DNA from: UA16 sp042095135
GTDB taxonomy: Bacteria; Bacteroidota; Bacteroidia; Flavobacteriales_D; Sanyastnellaceae
NCBI GenBank assembly: GCA_042095135.1
Contig: JBELBV010000016.1
Span: 1-45,151 of the forward strand
DNA length: 45,151 nt
Direction of reading: 5' to 3'
The notes beneath the pieces were generated by a model, which worked only from the letters and a program-made list of their open reading frames with translations, ran no database searches and was not told where the DNA came from. A program made the position numbers and the translations under genes. This document shows, piece by piece, positions 25,774 to 33,016 of this stretch; position 1 is the stretch's first letter; every line of letters begins with the position of its first letter.

Positions 25774-26760
25774 ATGAAGAAAATCGGTTCACTCTCTATC
25801 GCGTCAGCTGTGATGATGCTGCTCGTAGTCGCTACGGGTTGTTTGAATGACGACAATTTAATCCCCGAAAACTGCTACGACGGCATCCTCAACAATGGCG
25901 AGGAATTGGTGGATTGCGGCGGCTCAATTTGCCCGCCGTGTGATCCCTGTGAAAACGGCCAATACGATGCTCTGCTCGGTGAGACTTGGGTGGATTGCGG
26001 CGGTGAGTGTGATCCGTGCGACCCGAGTTTCAATGGGGTGCAGGATCCTGGTGAAACCGGTATTGATTGCGGTGGTGATACAGGTGTGGCGTGTGGCGAG
26101 TTGTGTGGCGACGGCCTGTTGAACGGCCTCGAGCAAGGGATAGACTGCGGCGGACCGGACTGTGAGCCGTGTCCAACGTGCTGTGACGATTTGATGAACG
26201 GGGACGAGATTGGCGTCGACTGCGGCGGCAACTACGAATCGAACATGTACCTGCCTTGCGACAACCCGAACGTTACCTGCGGCCCTTGCCCGGATGGGGT
26301 GAATTGTGCCAACGGCATCATCGACGGTGATGAACTGTACATAGATTGCGGTGGTGCCAACTGCCCAGAATGCGAGGCCATTTTGACCTGGAAAGCGAAC
26401 GGTACGACCCTCGTCGCCGAGGTGAGCGTGACTGCTGAATTGGACGGGACGACATTGAATGTCGGAGGCTTGACTGCCACGGGAGCCGGCCTAGCCCTCG
26501 TCTTGGAACAGCCCATCACCGGTTGGATTGACGGTGCTCAAGTACAATGCTCCATGGCAAGCGGCAGTTCCTGCTCTTACGCGGATCCCGCAGCCAACGG
26601 CTACAGCACGAACTTTGGTGGTGGCGTCACGGTGGAGATTAGCTACATCGACCCGCAGCCCGGGGGCTTTGTGGTGGGAACGTTCATGGGTACGGTGGTC
26701 GGCATGACCGGCGAGAGCATGAACATCGCGCAGGGCGCGTTCCAAATGGAGATTCAGTAA
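25774..26760 (+). CDS. Cysteine-repeat lipoprotein (repeats around DCGG)
   Basis: About 328 residues. The N-terminus MKKIGSLSIASAVMMLLVVATGC is a lipoprotein signal. Then come six repeats of about 24 residues, each built as N-G-x-x-(D/N)-x-x-E-x-x-x-D-C-G-G followed by C-x-x-C pairs, for example NGEELVDCGGSICPPC and NGLEQGIDCGGPDCEPC. The last ~130 residues lack cysteine except for one close pair and look like a small beta domain. The repeats resemble disulfide- or calcium-stabilised modules of marine Bacteroidota surface proteins; function is unknown. The ATG at 25774 is chosen for the signal peptide; in-frame ATGs at 25744 and 25750 are possible. It stands alone, between recJ and a convergent ompA-like gene. 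Confidence 0.82.
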   Translation: MKKIGSLSIASAVMMLLVVATGCLNDDNLIPENCYDGILNNGEELVDCGGSICPPCDPCENGQYDALLGETWVDCGGECDPCDPSFNGVQDPGETGIDCGGDTGVACGELCGDGLLNGLEQGIDCGGPDCEPCPTCCDDLMNGDEIGVDCGGNYESNMYLPCDNPNVTCGPCPDGVNCANGIIDGDELYIDCGGANCPECEAILTWKANGTTLVAEVSVTAELDGTTLNVGGLTATGAGLALVLEQPITGWIDGAQVQCSMASGSSCSYADPAANGYSTNFGGGVTVEISYIDPQPGGFVVGTFMGTVVGMTGESMNIAQGAFQMEIQ

Positions 26761-26789
26761 AGGAGCGGTGCTCCTTCAGGAGCGTGGCA

Positions 26790-27764
26790 TCATTCGGCAC
26801 GAATGATATCGAAGAGCGCATCCAGGTTGGGTGCGAGCACGATTTCGATGCGTCGATTGCGTGCCTTGTCATCGGGGTCCACTGGATGGTACTCGCTGCG
26901 GCCAGCGGCCGAAAGGGCTTCTGGGGCAACCCCTGAACCAGTAAGGATTTCAACGACCGCTGTGGAGCGGAGCACGCTCAATTCCCAGTTGTTTCGCGGA
27001 ATGGTGCTGGATCGCAATTGATCCGTATCGGTGTGGCCCTCGACGATGATTTCCAAATTGGACTGGGTGCTTACCACATGCGCTAAGTCTTGAAGCGCTT
27101 GCTTGCCGTCGACGTTGATGGCCGTGCTGCCCGATGGGAACAGCAATTGGGCTTCCAAGCTCACGTAGACCTTTCCGTTGCGTTGTTCCACGGTTAAACC
27201 CTTGTCTGCAAATCCAAGTAACGCCTGTGCCAATTGAGCGCGCAGGGCTTCAGCTGCGGCATCACGAGAAGCCAGGAGGCCTTCCAGTTCTTCAATGCGT
27301 TGGGAGCGTTCGGCAAGCTCCGCTTCGCGTTGATTCAAATCCGCGTTCAGCTTCAACAGGTCATCTTCTTGAGCTTGGAGCTCAGCGCGGTTTTTGCTCA
27401 ATTCTTCAAGCAAGGCCCTGTTCTCTTCGTTGATCGCGGCCATGCGGGATGAGCTTTCGGAAGTCAGGACATCATTCAAGTTTTCGAGCCGTTGAACGTC
27501 TTCGAGGGCGACGGCCAAAGCGCGACCCAATCGGGAGGTGTCGCTGACCAAGGCCGCGTTTGAATTTTCCAGGACGTCGACACGTCCGGCCAATTCACGT
27601 CGTTCAATCTCCCCGTCCTGGTTCGATAATGTCAGTCGTCGATTTTCTTCCGCGATTCGGTCCAAGTTCATTTGAACTTCGTCGAATTGTTTCATGGTGA
27701 CACAGCCGGAAAGCATCGCCAGTACTGCGATGAGGGAGGAAAGGCGGAGGGAATTTTTTTTCAT
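26790..27764 (-). CDS. OmpA-family lipoprotein with coiled-coil stalk
   Basis: 324 residues: a lipoprotein signal (SSLIAVLAMLSGC), a long coiled coil over roughly residues 25-190 (many Glu, Leu, Arg and Asn heptads), and a C-terminal OmpA-like peptidoglycan-binding domain (LEIIVEGHTDTDQLRSS, LSVLRSTAVVEILTGSGV, NRRIEIVLAP). It probably links the outer membrane to the cell wall at a distance set by the stalk. The ATG at 27764 is selected for the signal peptide; the frame is open further upstream without features. It converges with the cysteine-repeat lipoprotein gene. Short hairpins (GGAGC/GCTCC, 26762-26774) lie between the two stops but without a T tract. Confidence 0.92.
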   Translation of the reverse strand: MKKNSLRLSSLIAVLAMLSGCVTMKQFDEVQMNLDRIAEENRRLTLSNQDGEIERRELAGRVDVLENSNAALVSDTSRLGRALAVALEDVQRLENLNDVLTSESSSRMAAINEENRALLEELSKNRAELQAQEDDLLKLNADLNQREAELAERSQRIEELEGLLASRDAAAEALRAQLAQALLGFADKGLTVEQRNGKVYVSLEAQLLFPSGSTAINVDGKQALQDLAHVVSTQSNLEIIVEGHTDTDQLRSSTIPRNNWELSVLRSTAVVEILTGSGVAPEALSAAGRSEYHPVDPDDKARNRRIEIVLAPNLDALFDIIRAE

Positions 27765-27909
27765 GTTGTTCAAAAAAACTGAAAATCGCTGTAGCCTCCG
27801 AAGATGGCGGATTTGCAGAAGTTTGTCCGCCAACGACGAAACATTTTTCAAATGTCGGACGTTGATAAAGTGTCCGTGCAACACTAAATTGCAATCAGAA
27901 CCTACGACC

Positions 27910-28020
27910 TTGAAACAGTCCCTACGACAACTCTCCGACTTAATAGACCACTACTTGGGGTGGTTCTTCACCAATGGGAATAAATCCCGTGCCATGGTGG
28001 ACGATCGGCATTGGGATTGA
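27910..28020 (+). CDS. Possible small protein, 36 residues, TTG start
   Basis: An open frame with the composition of a real small protein: KQSLRQLSDLIDHYLGWFF, then TNGNKSRAMVDDRHWD and a TGA. It has an amphipathic helix, aromatic residues and a charged tail. There is no ATG at the right place; the TTG at 27910 is the best start, and another in-frame TTG lies 8 codons upstream. A promoter-like arrangement precedes it: TTG, about 20 bases, then TAAATTGC, which is two mismatches from TAnnTTTG. It lies between divergent ompA and convergent aldehyde dehydrogenase genes. I do not recognise a family; it could be chance. Confidence 0.3.
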   Translation: MKQSLRQLSDLIDHYLGWFFTNGNKSRAMVDDRHWD

Positions 28021-28031
28021 TCGCCGAGTGT

Positions 28032-29483
28032 TCAGTGTGTTGGAATGCATACGCTCTGCGGTTCCGTGAAGAACCGAAGGGCCTCAAATCCACCTTCACG
28101 TCCTACGCCGCTTGACTTGACCCCTCCGAAGGGTGTTCGGAGATCCCGTACGAGCCAGCAGTTGATCCATGCGATTCCGCTTTCGACTTGACTGGCCACT
28201 CGGTGCGCTTTCGCGGCATCTGCCGTCCAAATGGTGGCTGCTAGCCCATAGGCGCTGTCGTTGGCCAGTTTTATGGCCTCTGCCTCAGAGGTAAACCGCT
28301 GAAGCGTGATGACAGGGCCGAAGATTTCTTCTTGGTTGATGCTGCACTCCGGTCCGAGGCCTTCCAAGATGGTGGGTTGCACGAAGTATCCGTTTGCACA
28401 GCGGTCGTTGGGTGCAGGCGCGGCCTCTCCGCCGCACAGGACCGTCGCACCTTGGGCTTTCGCCGATTCGATGTACTCAAGCACCTTGTCCCTGTGGGGT
28501 TGGGAAACCAGGGCGCCCATTTTGGTGCCCTTATCCGTGGGGTCGCCCGGGACAATGCGTTGAGCTTTGGCCACGAGCGCGTCTCGAAACGAATCGTAAA
28601 GGCTGTCCTCAATCAAAATGCGCGAGGAACACAAGCAGATTTGGCCTTGGTTTGCAAACGAAGAACGGATCGTGGTGGCCACGGCTTGCTCGAAGTTGCA
28701 ATCCGCGAAGACAACGGCGGGGTTCTTACCGCCGAGTTCAAGGCTTAGCTTCTTGAACATACCTGCAGTGGTGCGGGCAATGTGCGCCCCGGTTTGGGTA
28801 CCTCCAGTGAAGGATATGGCTTTGACGCTTCGATGCTCGACCAAGGCCTGTCCAGCCTCATGTCCGAGGCCGTGTACCACGTTGAAGACCCCTGCGGGAA
28901 ATCCGGCTTCGGCGGCCCATGTCGAAAGCATCCATGCGGTGACCGGCGTCACTTCTGAAGGCTTGGCCACCACGCAGTTTCCTGCTGCTAGGGCGGGGGC
29001 GATTTTCCATGTAAACAAGTAAAGAGGTAGGTTCCACGGGGAAATGCACCCCACCACCCCAATGGGTTTGCGGTGGGTGTAATGGATGAAATCAGCGCCA
29101 CCTGGGATGTGGGCTTCCGAGGCAAAATGTTCAATGGCTCCGGCGAAGAATTCCAGGTTTTTTTGGGCACGTGGGATGTCGACAGCGCGGGCGAGGGAAA
29201 CGGGTTTTCCGTTGTCTTGCGATTCGGCCGCAATGAGGGCCTCGCTGTGTTGAGCGATGAGGGCTCCCCACCGACGCAGGCAAGCCGCCCGCTCTTCGTA
29301 TGGCGTAGAGGACCAATTCGGAAAAGCAGCTTGAGCAGCCTGGACAGCAGCCTCGACATCTCCATTGTTTGAGCGGGGAATTCGGGAAAACACCTGCCCC
29401 GTGGCTGGCTCCACATTGTCCAGCCACGCTCCACTTTTGGGATTCGTCATTTCACCCCCAATGAGATTCTGCAATTCCATCAT
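28032..29483 (-). CDS. Aldehyde dehydrogenase (ALDH8 / aminomuconate-semialdehyde-like)
   Basis: An NAD(P)-dependent aldehyde dehydrogenase of 483 residues. The active-site residues are N151 (SPWNLPL), E249 (LELGGKNP) and C283 (NQGQICLCSSR). The ICLCSSR surroundings and the ending FGGVKSSGVGREGG resemble 2-aminomuconate or 2-hydroxymuconate semialdehyde dehydrogenases and ALDH8A1. A role in the kynurenine or an aromatic pathway is therefore likely, but no other gene of such a pathway is adjacent. Two ATGs in a row (29483 and 29480) can serve as start; the longer open frame to 29600 reads through the tRNA and was rejected. A near-consensus box (TATCTTGG) lies 5 bases before the ATG. Confidence 0.92.
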   Translation of the reverse strand: MMELQNLIGGEMTNPKSGAWLDNVEPATGQVFSRIPRSNNGDVEAAVQAAQAAFPNWSSTPYEERAACLRRWGALIAQHSEALIAAESQDNGKPVSLARAVDIPRAQKNLEFFAGAIEHFASEAHIPGGADFIHYTHRKPIGVVGCISPWNLPLYLFTWKIAPALAAGNCVVAKPSEVTPVTAWMLSTWAAEAGFPAGVFNVVHGLGHEAGQALVEHRSVKAISFTGGTQTGAHIARTTAGMFKKLSLELGGKNPAVVFADCNFEQAVATTIRSSFANQGQICLCSSRILIEDSLYDSFRDALVAKAQRIVPGDPTDKGTKMGALVSQPHRDKVLEYIESAKAQGATVLCGGEAAPAPNDRCANGYFVQPTILEGLGPECSINQEEIFGPVITLQRFTSEAEAIKLANDSAYGLAATIWTADAAKAHRVASQVESGIAWINCWLVRDLRTPFGGVKSSGVGREGGFEALRFFTEPQSVCIPTH

Positions 29484-29536
29484 GCCCCCAAGATAATTGA
29501 CGAGGTACGATTGCGGAATTTTTGCGAAATCCTTTT

Positions 29537-29544
29537 TATCTTTG
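29537..29544 (+). promoter_or_regulatory. Bacteroidota -7 box TATCTTTG of the tRNA-Gln gene
   Basis: An exact TAnnTTTG match with a TTG 23 bases upstream (29511-29513). The mature tRNA begins 32 bases after the box. Confidence 0.6.
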
Positions 29545-29576
29545 CGCTCGCTTTGCAACCCCCGGGTTGCTGGTAC

Positions 29577-29647
29577 TCCCCGATGGTGTAATGGTAACAC
29601 ACCGGTTTTTGGTGCCGTTATTCCAGGTTCGAGTCCTGGTCGGGGAA
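29577..29647 (+). tRNA. tRNA-Gln (anticodon TTG)
   Basis: 71 bases forming a full cloverleaf. The acceptor stem is TCCCCGA/TCGGGGA, the D loop contains TAATGGTAA, the anticodon loop reads TTTTGGT (anticodon TTG), and the T arm is CCAGG-TTCGAGT-CCTGG. The discriminator base is A and CCA is not encoded. The anticodon stem has one wobble and an end mismatch (C27/T43), as some Bacteroidota tRNA-Gln have. It has its own promoter box and terminator and is a single-gene unit. Confidence 0.93.
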
Positions 29648-29652
29648 CGAAG

Positions 29653-29677
29653 CCCTCAGCAACGCTGAGGGTTTTTT
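29653..29677 (+). terminator. Intrinsic terminator of tRNA-Gln
   Basis: A perfect 8-bp stem CCCTCAGC/GCTGAGGG with an AAC loop, followed by six Ts. It starts 6 bases after the tRNA. Read on the other strand it lies just after the beta-roll protein gene but lacks a T tract there. Confidence 0.9.
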
Positions 29678-29706
29678 GTGCCCGCTATTTCTGTAAGCCG
29701 TCAGGG

Positions 29707-30900
29707 TTATTCCCCGCCGGTCAATGCGTCGAGTTGGGCTTGCAATTCGGCGATGACGCTTTGCAAGGAATCGACCGTGGAAACAAGTGAGCCCAACGTC
29801 GAGGCCACATCGTAGGTTCCGGCGAAGACCGTTCCTTCCACCACGGCATCGCCGTGAATCACGGCATGGCCATCGCTGTGGACTTCAAAAGCGTTTGATC
29901 GCATGTTGGTGTCCGCACCATTTCCGACGATGAAGAGCGCTCCGTCCGTTTGCAGTGCATTGAACTGGCCCACAGCGGTGCCGTTCTCCTGATCGGCCAC
30001 AACGCCATACCCCGTAGCAAACGATGCCGTTCCGGCGGACGTGGAATTCCTTCCGGCGGCCCGGCTGTACAGCCCGGTCGCGGAACTGGCGAACCCACCG
30101 GCATGGCTGGCGTATCCTTCCGCAAGCGTTTGAAAACCCTCGGCATGCGACAAGTCCCCAGAGGCCACTGCGGTTTGGCCTTCTGCGTGAGATGCCGATC
30201 CACTGGCTTCGGTCTGGCGGCCTTCTGCGTGTGAGTACAGTCCGGTTGCATCGGTCGAATACCCTTCGGCATGAGCTGCAGTACTCGAAGCTAGGCTGTT
30301 GTATCCCTCAGCGTGGGTGTAGTTGGCTGTGGCGTCGGTCCCGTACCCTTCGGCATGTGCAGTCAGGGCTGTGGCTTGGCTGAGCATGCCTTCCGCGTGG
30401 CTGGCCGTTCCACTTGCTGTGGTGCCTTCCCCTTGTGCGCTAGAGCATGTTGCGCTCGCTGTGGTGAGGCGGTTTTGGGCGTTGCTGTAAGCGCCGCTGG
30501 CATTGGTATTGGTGCCCGAGGCGTGCGCGTATAAACCGTTTGCGGCCACTCCAAAGCCTTGCGCAAATTCCTGTTGAACCCGCAGCGAAGTGTGGACCCA
30601 TGCGTAGCTCTCAGCGCCAATGGTGGTGTCCTGAAGAGCGGACAGCCCTAAAGAATCACGTGCTGCTGCAACCGTGCTCGCGCCGGTGCCGCCAAACTCG
30701 ACAGGAATGACGCCGGTGGGCACGAAATCTTCGCCGTAGTAGGGCAAAAAGTTCAGCAGATCGGTGACGTCAATGGCACCGCTGTTGTCGCTGTCTGGAT
30801 TGAAAGGGAGTCCGCTTCCGGCGGTTTCTTGGGCAGAACCAATCGTGCCGAGCAGCACGAACATCAAAGACAGCAGGGTGGATTGCAAGGCAAAACGCAT
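29707..30900 (-). CDS. Secreted YadA-head-like beta-roll repeat protein
   Basis: 397 residues with an unusual mosaic. Residues 1-23 are a signal peptide. Residues 34-60 hold a dockerin-like calcium loop (DSDNSGAIDVTDLLNFLPYY). Residues 67-87 match the GGTGA...AR..LGL linker known from phage tail fibres (GGTGASTVAAARDSLGLS). Residues 126-321 are fourteen 14-residue repeats of the HAEG type, as in trimeric adhesin heads. Then comes a short neck (AFEVHSDGHAVIHGDAVVEG) and a C-terminal coiled coil (about 365-395). It is probably a trimeric fibre. There is neither a YadA membrane anchor nor a type IX sorting domain, so its export beyond the periplasm is unexplained. The next gene upstream is the type IX-secreted protein. 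Confidence 0.85.
   Translation of the reverse strand: MRFALQSTLLSLMFVLLGTIGSAQETAGSGLPFNPDSDNSGAIDVTDLLNFLPYYGEDFVPTGVIPVEFGGTGASTVAAARDSLGLSALQDTTIGAESYAWVHTSLRVQQEFAQGFGVAANGLYAHASGTNTNASGAYSNAQNRLTTASATCSSAQGEGTTASGTASHAEGMLSQATALTAHAEGYGTDATANYTHAEGYNSLASSTAAHAEGYSTDATGLYSHAEGRQTEASGSASHAEGQTAVASGDLSHAEGFQTLAEGYASHAGGFASSATGLYSRAAGRNSTSAGTASFATGYGVVADQENGTAVGQFNALQTDGALFIVGNGADTNMRSNAFEVHSDGHAVIHGDAVVEGTVFAGTYDVASTLGSLVSTVDSLQSVIAELQAQLDALTGGE
29938..30525 (-). repeat. Fourteen tandem 14-codon repeats (HAEG beta-roll)
   Basis: Coding repeats of 42 bases in the beta-roll protein. Seven units begin with exact HAEG (residues 168-265). Earlier units read HASG, NAQN and SAQG; later ones HAGG, RAAG, FATG and TAVG. 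Units are diverged at the DNA level, so this is an old array rather than a fresh expansion. Confidence 0.9.
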
Positions 30901-30974
30901 GGCACAAATATTTTCTTCAATTTACGAATGAACAGGCGTGACTACCAATTCATTCCAGGCCCCCCGGCGGGACA

Positions 30975-32894
30975 TCAGTGTTGAACGATCCAGCGCAGGG
31001 TCTCCCGTGTGCTGGACGTGGTGGCCTGGATGAGGTAACACCCAGAGGCCAAGCCGGCAGCGGACAGGGTAACCCGTTGGTTGGGAGAATCCTGACCGCC
31101 TGATAGCGTATAAATGGCCACACTGTTTCCTGCCAAATCAAATACCCTCAGCGTGACCGTTTCGCCATGCGCTGTGGCTACGTCAATGCTTGAAGTGGTT
31201 CGGGTCGGGTTGGGCACCAGCGAGGCCAAGAGCGGTGTGGCATCAGCTCCGACATGTGCAACTCGGTCTCGTGTTGATGGCCGGCTGTCTGATTTGCGGG
31301 CTGCTGCTGGTTTGGTGGCCGGTGAGGCAGGAGCCTCTAGGCAGGCGGAGCCGTCAAAGCTCAACAGTTGAACAAACGAGGTTGCATTCCCGCTGCAATC
31401 GGTGCCTGTGTAAGTACGCTGGATCACGAACGACGCATCCGGTTGCCCGTCTGGATCTCCCGAAACGACACTTTCTGTCAGTTCGGCAAGTACCTCTTCG
31501 TTGCATTCGTCGGCGAATTCAAAGGAACACGGTTCGGGTAAGGCTACCTCGCCAAGTGATTCATCGAAGCATAGGGCCTCCTCTGAGGTGCAGGACGCGT
31601 TTTCCCAAACGGGTGCGGTCACATCGGCTCGCACGAAGAGTTGAGGCACTTCGGTGAAGAGGCCACAGCTGGCATTCAAAGCATGGTGGAAATGTACGGT
31701 GGCTTCTTGGCCACAGGGGACCTCGTTTAGCACGTCTTCACCCAGATCAATGACCAGGTCGCCGGTCATACCGCTGACGACTTCATCCAATACCCGGCCG
31801 CTCCATGCGAACCAACCTCCAAATCCGTAATTACAATTCACGCTGTTGCCACCGGCCCCGAGTTGAAAGCGTTTGCTCTCATCGAAGGGCATGTGGGACA
31901 GCTGCAAGTACGAACCGTTCAGTCCGTCCGTCCCGATCAGGTAAGAGTGTTCCGCATTTAGGCGGTAGGTGACTGTCGAGGCGGTATCTACACTGCACCC
32001 GAAGGCTGTGACAAATCCATGCGAGGGGTCTTGCCCCAGCCATTCATCGCCCATCAGCGGGTCCTCGAGCACCATATGGACACTCCACTTGAGGCTGGGA
32101 TTCAAGGTGTTTTCCACTTGTCCGGTCACCACGGCCATGCCATTGGCATAACGCGAAACGAGCAGCGGGTAGGACTCGACGAAGTAATCGGAATTGGCCA
32201 GGCCCAATGCGGTCAACCCGAATACGCGAATCGCACCGTCCGGTCCAATGCCATCGGCGGTGGTGCCGATGTTGAGCGTGTAATCCGACGTCGCATCCAC
32301 CACAAACGTCTTTACTTCGAGGGGTTCATCCGTGCACCCTGTGGCAGCCAATACCTCACCGACTGGAGCCTGAGGCAGGTCGCCTGCACAGCCTACTTCG
32401 ACCACAGACAGGTCTGTGATGAACACCGGTTCGCATCCGCCGCACCCCGTTAAGTTTCCTTCGCAGTCGTAATCCGGCAACGGGTAAACGCATTGAGAAG
32501 GGTCGGAGAGGGTGGCCTCGGGATCGAAGGTACAAGCGGTAAAATCAGTGCAGCCCACGCAGGAGGCAAATTCACACGAAGCGATGTTGGGGATGAGGGC
32601 TTCCGGATCGTAATTGCACGCCTCCACAACGGTGCACCCCACACAAGAGAGGTACTCACACGAGCCGTCGTTGTAGATGGCGCCGGGATCGAAGTTGCAC
32701 GCGTACTGGTTCGTGCACCCAATGCATGATTGATAATCGCACGATCCGTCGTCTTCGGTTGCTTCGGGATTGAAGTTGCACGCCCATACATCCGTGCACC
32801 CGAGCACATCCGCCTGGGCGGTAACGTCATTCGTCCACCCTAGTGCAACCAGGATTACGAGCAATAACGCAGTGAGGGCACGGTTTTGGGCCAT
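30975..32894 (-). CDS. Type IX-secreted cysteine-repeat surface protein
   Basis: 639 residues: a signal peptide (about 1-27, ending VTAQA), then four GCTD-type cysteine repeats of 27-28 residues (32 to about 145), then about 370 residues of a large unknown region with scattered cysteines. A C-terminal sorting domain of about 80 residues follows (LVPNPTRTTSSIDVATAHGE, VTLRVFDLAGNSV, LASGCYLIQATTSS, ETLRWIVQH), typical of type IX secretion in Bacteroidota. It should be exported to the cell surface or released. The GCTDxxACNF.P.A...DGSC module is characteristic of marine Flavobacteriales, but its ligand is unknown. No type IX machinery genes are in the window. Confidence 0.9.
   Translation of the reverse strand: MAQNRALTALLLVILVALGWTNDVTAQADVLGCTDVWACNFNPEATEDDGSCDYQSCIGCTNQYACNFDPGAIYNDGSCEYLSCVGCTVVEACNYDPEALIPNIASCEFASCVGCTDFTACTFDPEATLSDPSQCVYPLPDYDCEGNLTGCGGCEPVFITDLSVVEVGCAGDLPQAPVGEVLAATGCTDEPLEVKTFVVDATSDYTLNIGTTADGIGPDGAIRVFGLTALGLANSDYFVESYPLLVSRYANGMAVVTGQVENTLNPSLKWSVHMVLEDPLMGDEWLGQDPSHGFVTAFGCSVDTASTVTYRLNAEHSYLIGTDGLNGSYLQLSHMPFDESKRFQLGAGGNSVNCNYGFGGWFAWSGRVLDEVVSGMTGDLVIDLGEDVLNEVPCGQEATVHFHHALNASCGLFTEVPQLFVRADVTAPVWENASCTSEEALCFDESLGEVALPEPCSFEFADECNEEVLAELTESVVSGDPDGQPDASFVIQRTYTGTDCSGNATSFVQLLSFDGSACLEAPASPATKPAAARKSDSRPSTRDRVAHVGADATPLLASLVPNPTRTTSSIDVATAHGETVTLRVFDLAGNSVAIYTLSGGQDSPNQRVTLSAAGLASGCYLIQATTSSTRETLRWIVQH
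32460..32801 (-). repeat. Four GCTD...DGSC cysteine modules
   Basis: Tandem 27-28-residue units, each with GC(T)xxxAC(N/T)(F/Y)xPxA near the front and a DGSC-like turn, then xxC(I/V). Units 1 and 2 are nearly identical in layout. Unit 3 has NIASC and unit 4 DPSQC in place of DGSC. Spacing suggests one or two disulfides per module. Confidence 0.85.
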
Positions 32895-32983
32895 TCAGCA
32901 ACTTGGTTAGTTCAAACCGAACAGTTTGATTTAACAAGGTCTTGAATTTTTGATGAATAATCAAGACAAAACCGTTAAAACTG

Positions 32984-32999
32984 AGGATGAAAGCATCCT
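32984..32999 (-). terminator. Possible leuS terminator hairpin
   Basis: AGGATG/CATCCT with a four-base loop lies 18 bases after the leuS stop. On the minus strand it is followed by CAGTTTTAACGGTTTTG, only a weak T tract. The gap of 122 bases between leuS and the surface-protein gene holds nothing else I can identify apart from a second weak inverted repeat (TCTTGA...TCAAGA). Confidence 0.35.
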
Positions 33000-33016
33000 T
33001 TTAGAAAACCAATCGC

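Noticed and set aside
29707..30900. A prophage tail-fibre gene.
   Set aside because: The GGTGA...LGL linker recalls phage fibres, but there are no phage genes around it, and the signal peptide and HAEG repeats fit a secreted surface protein.
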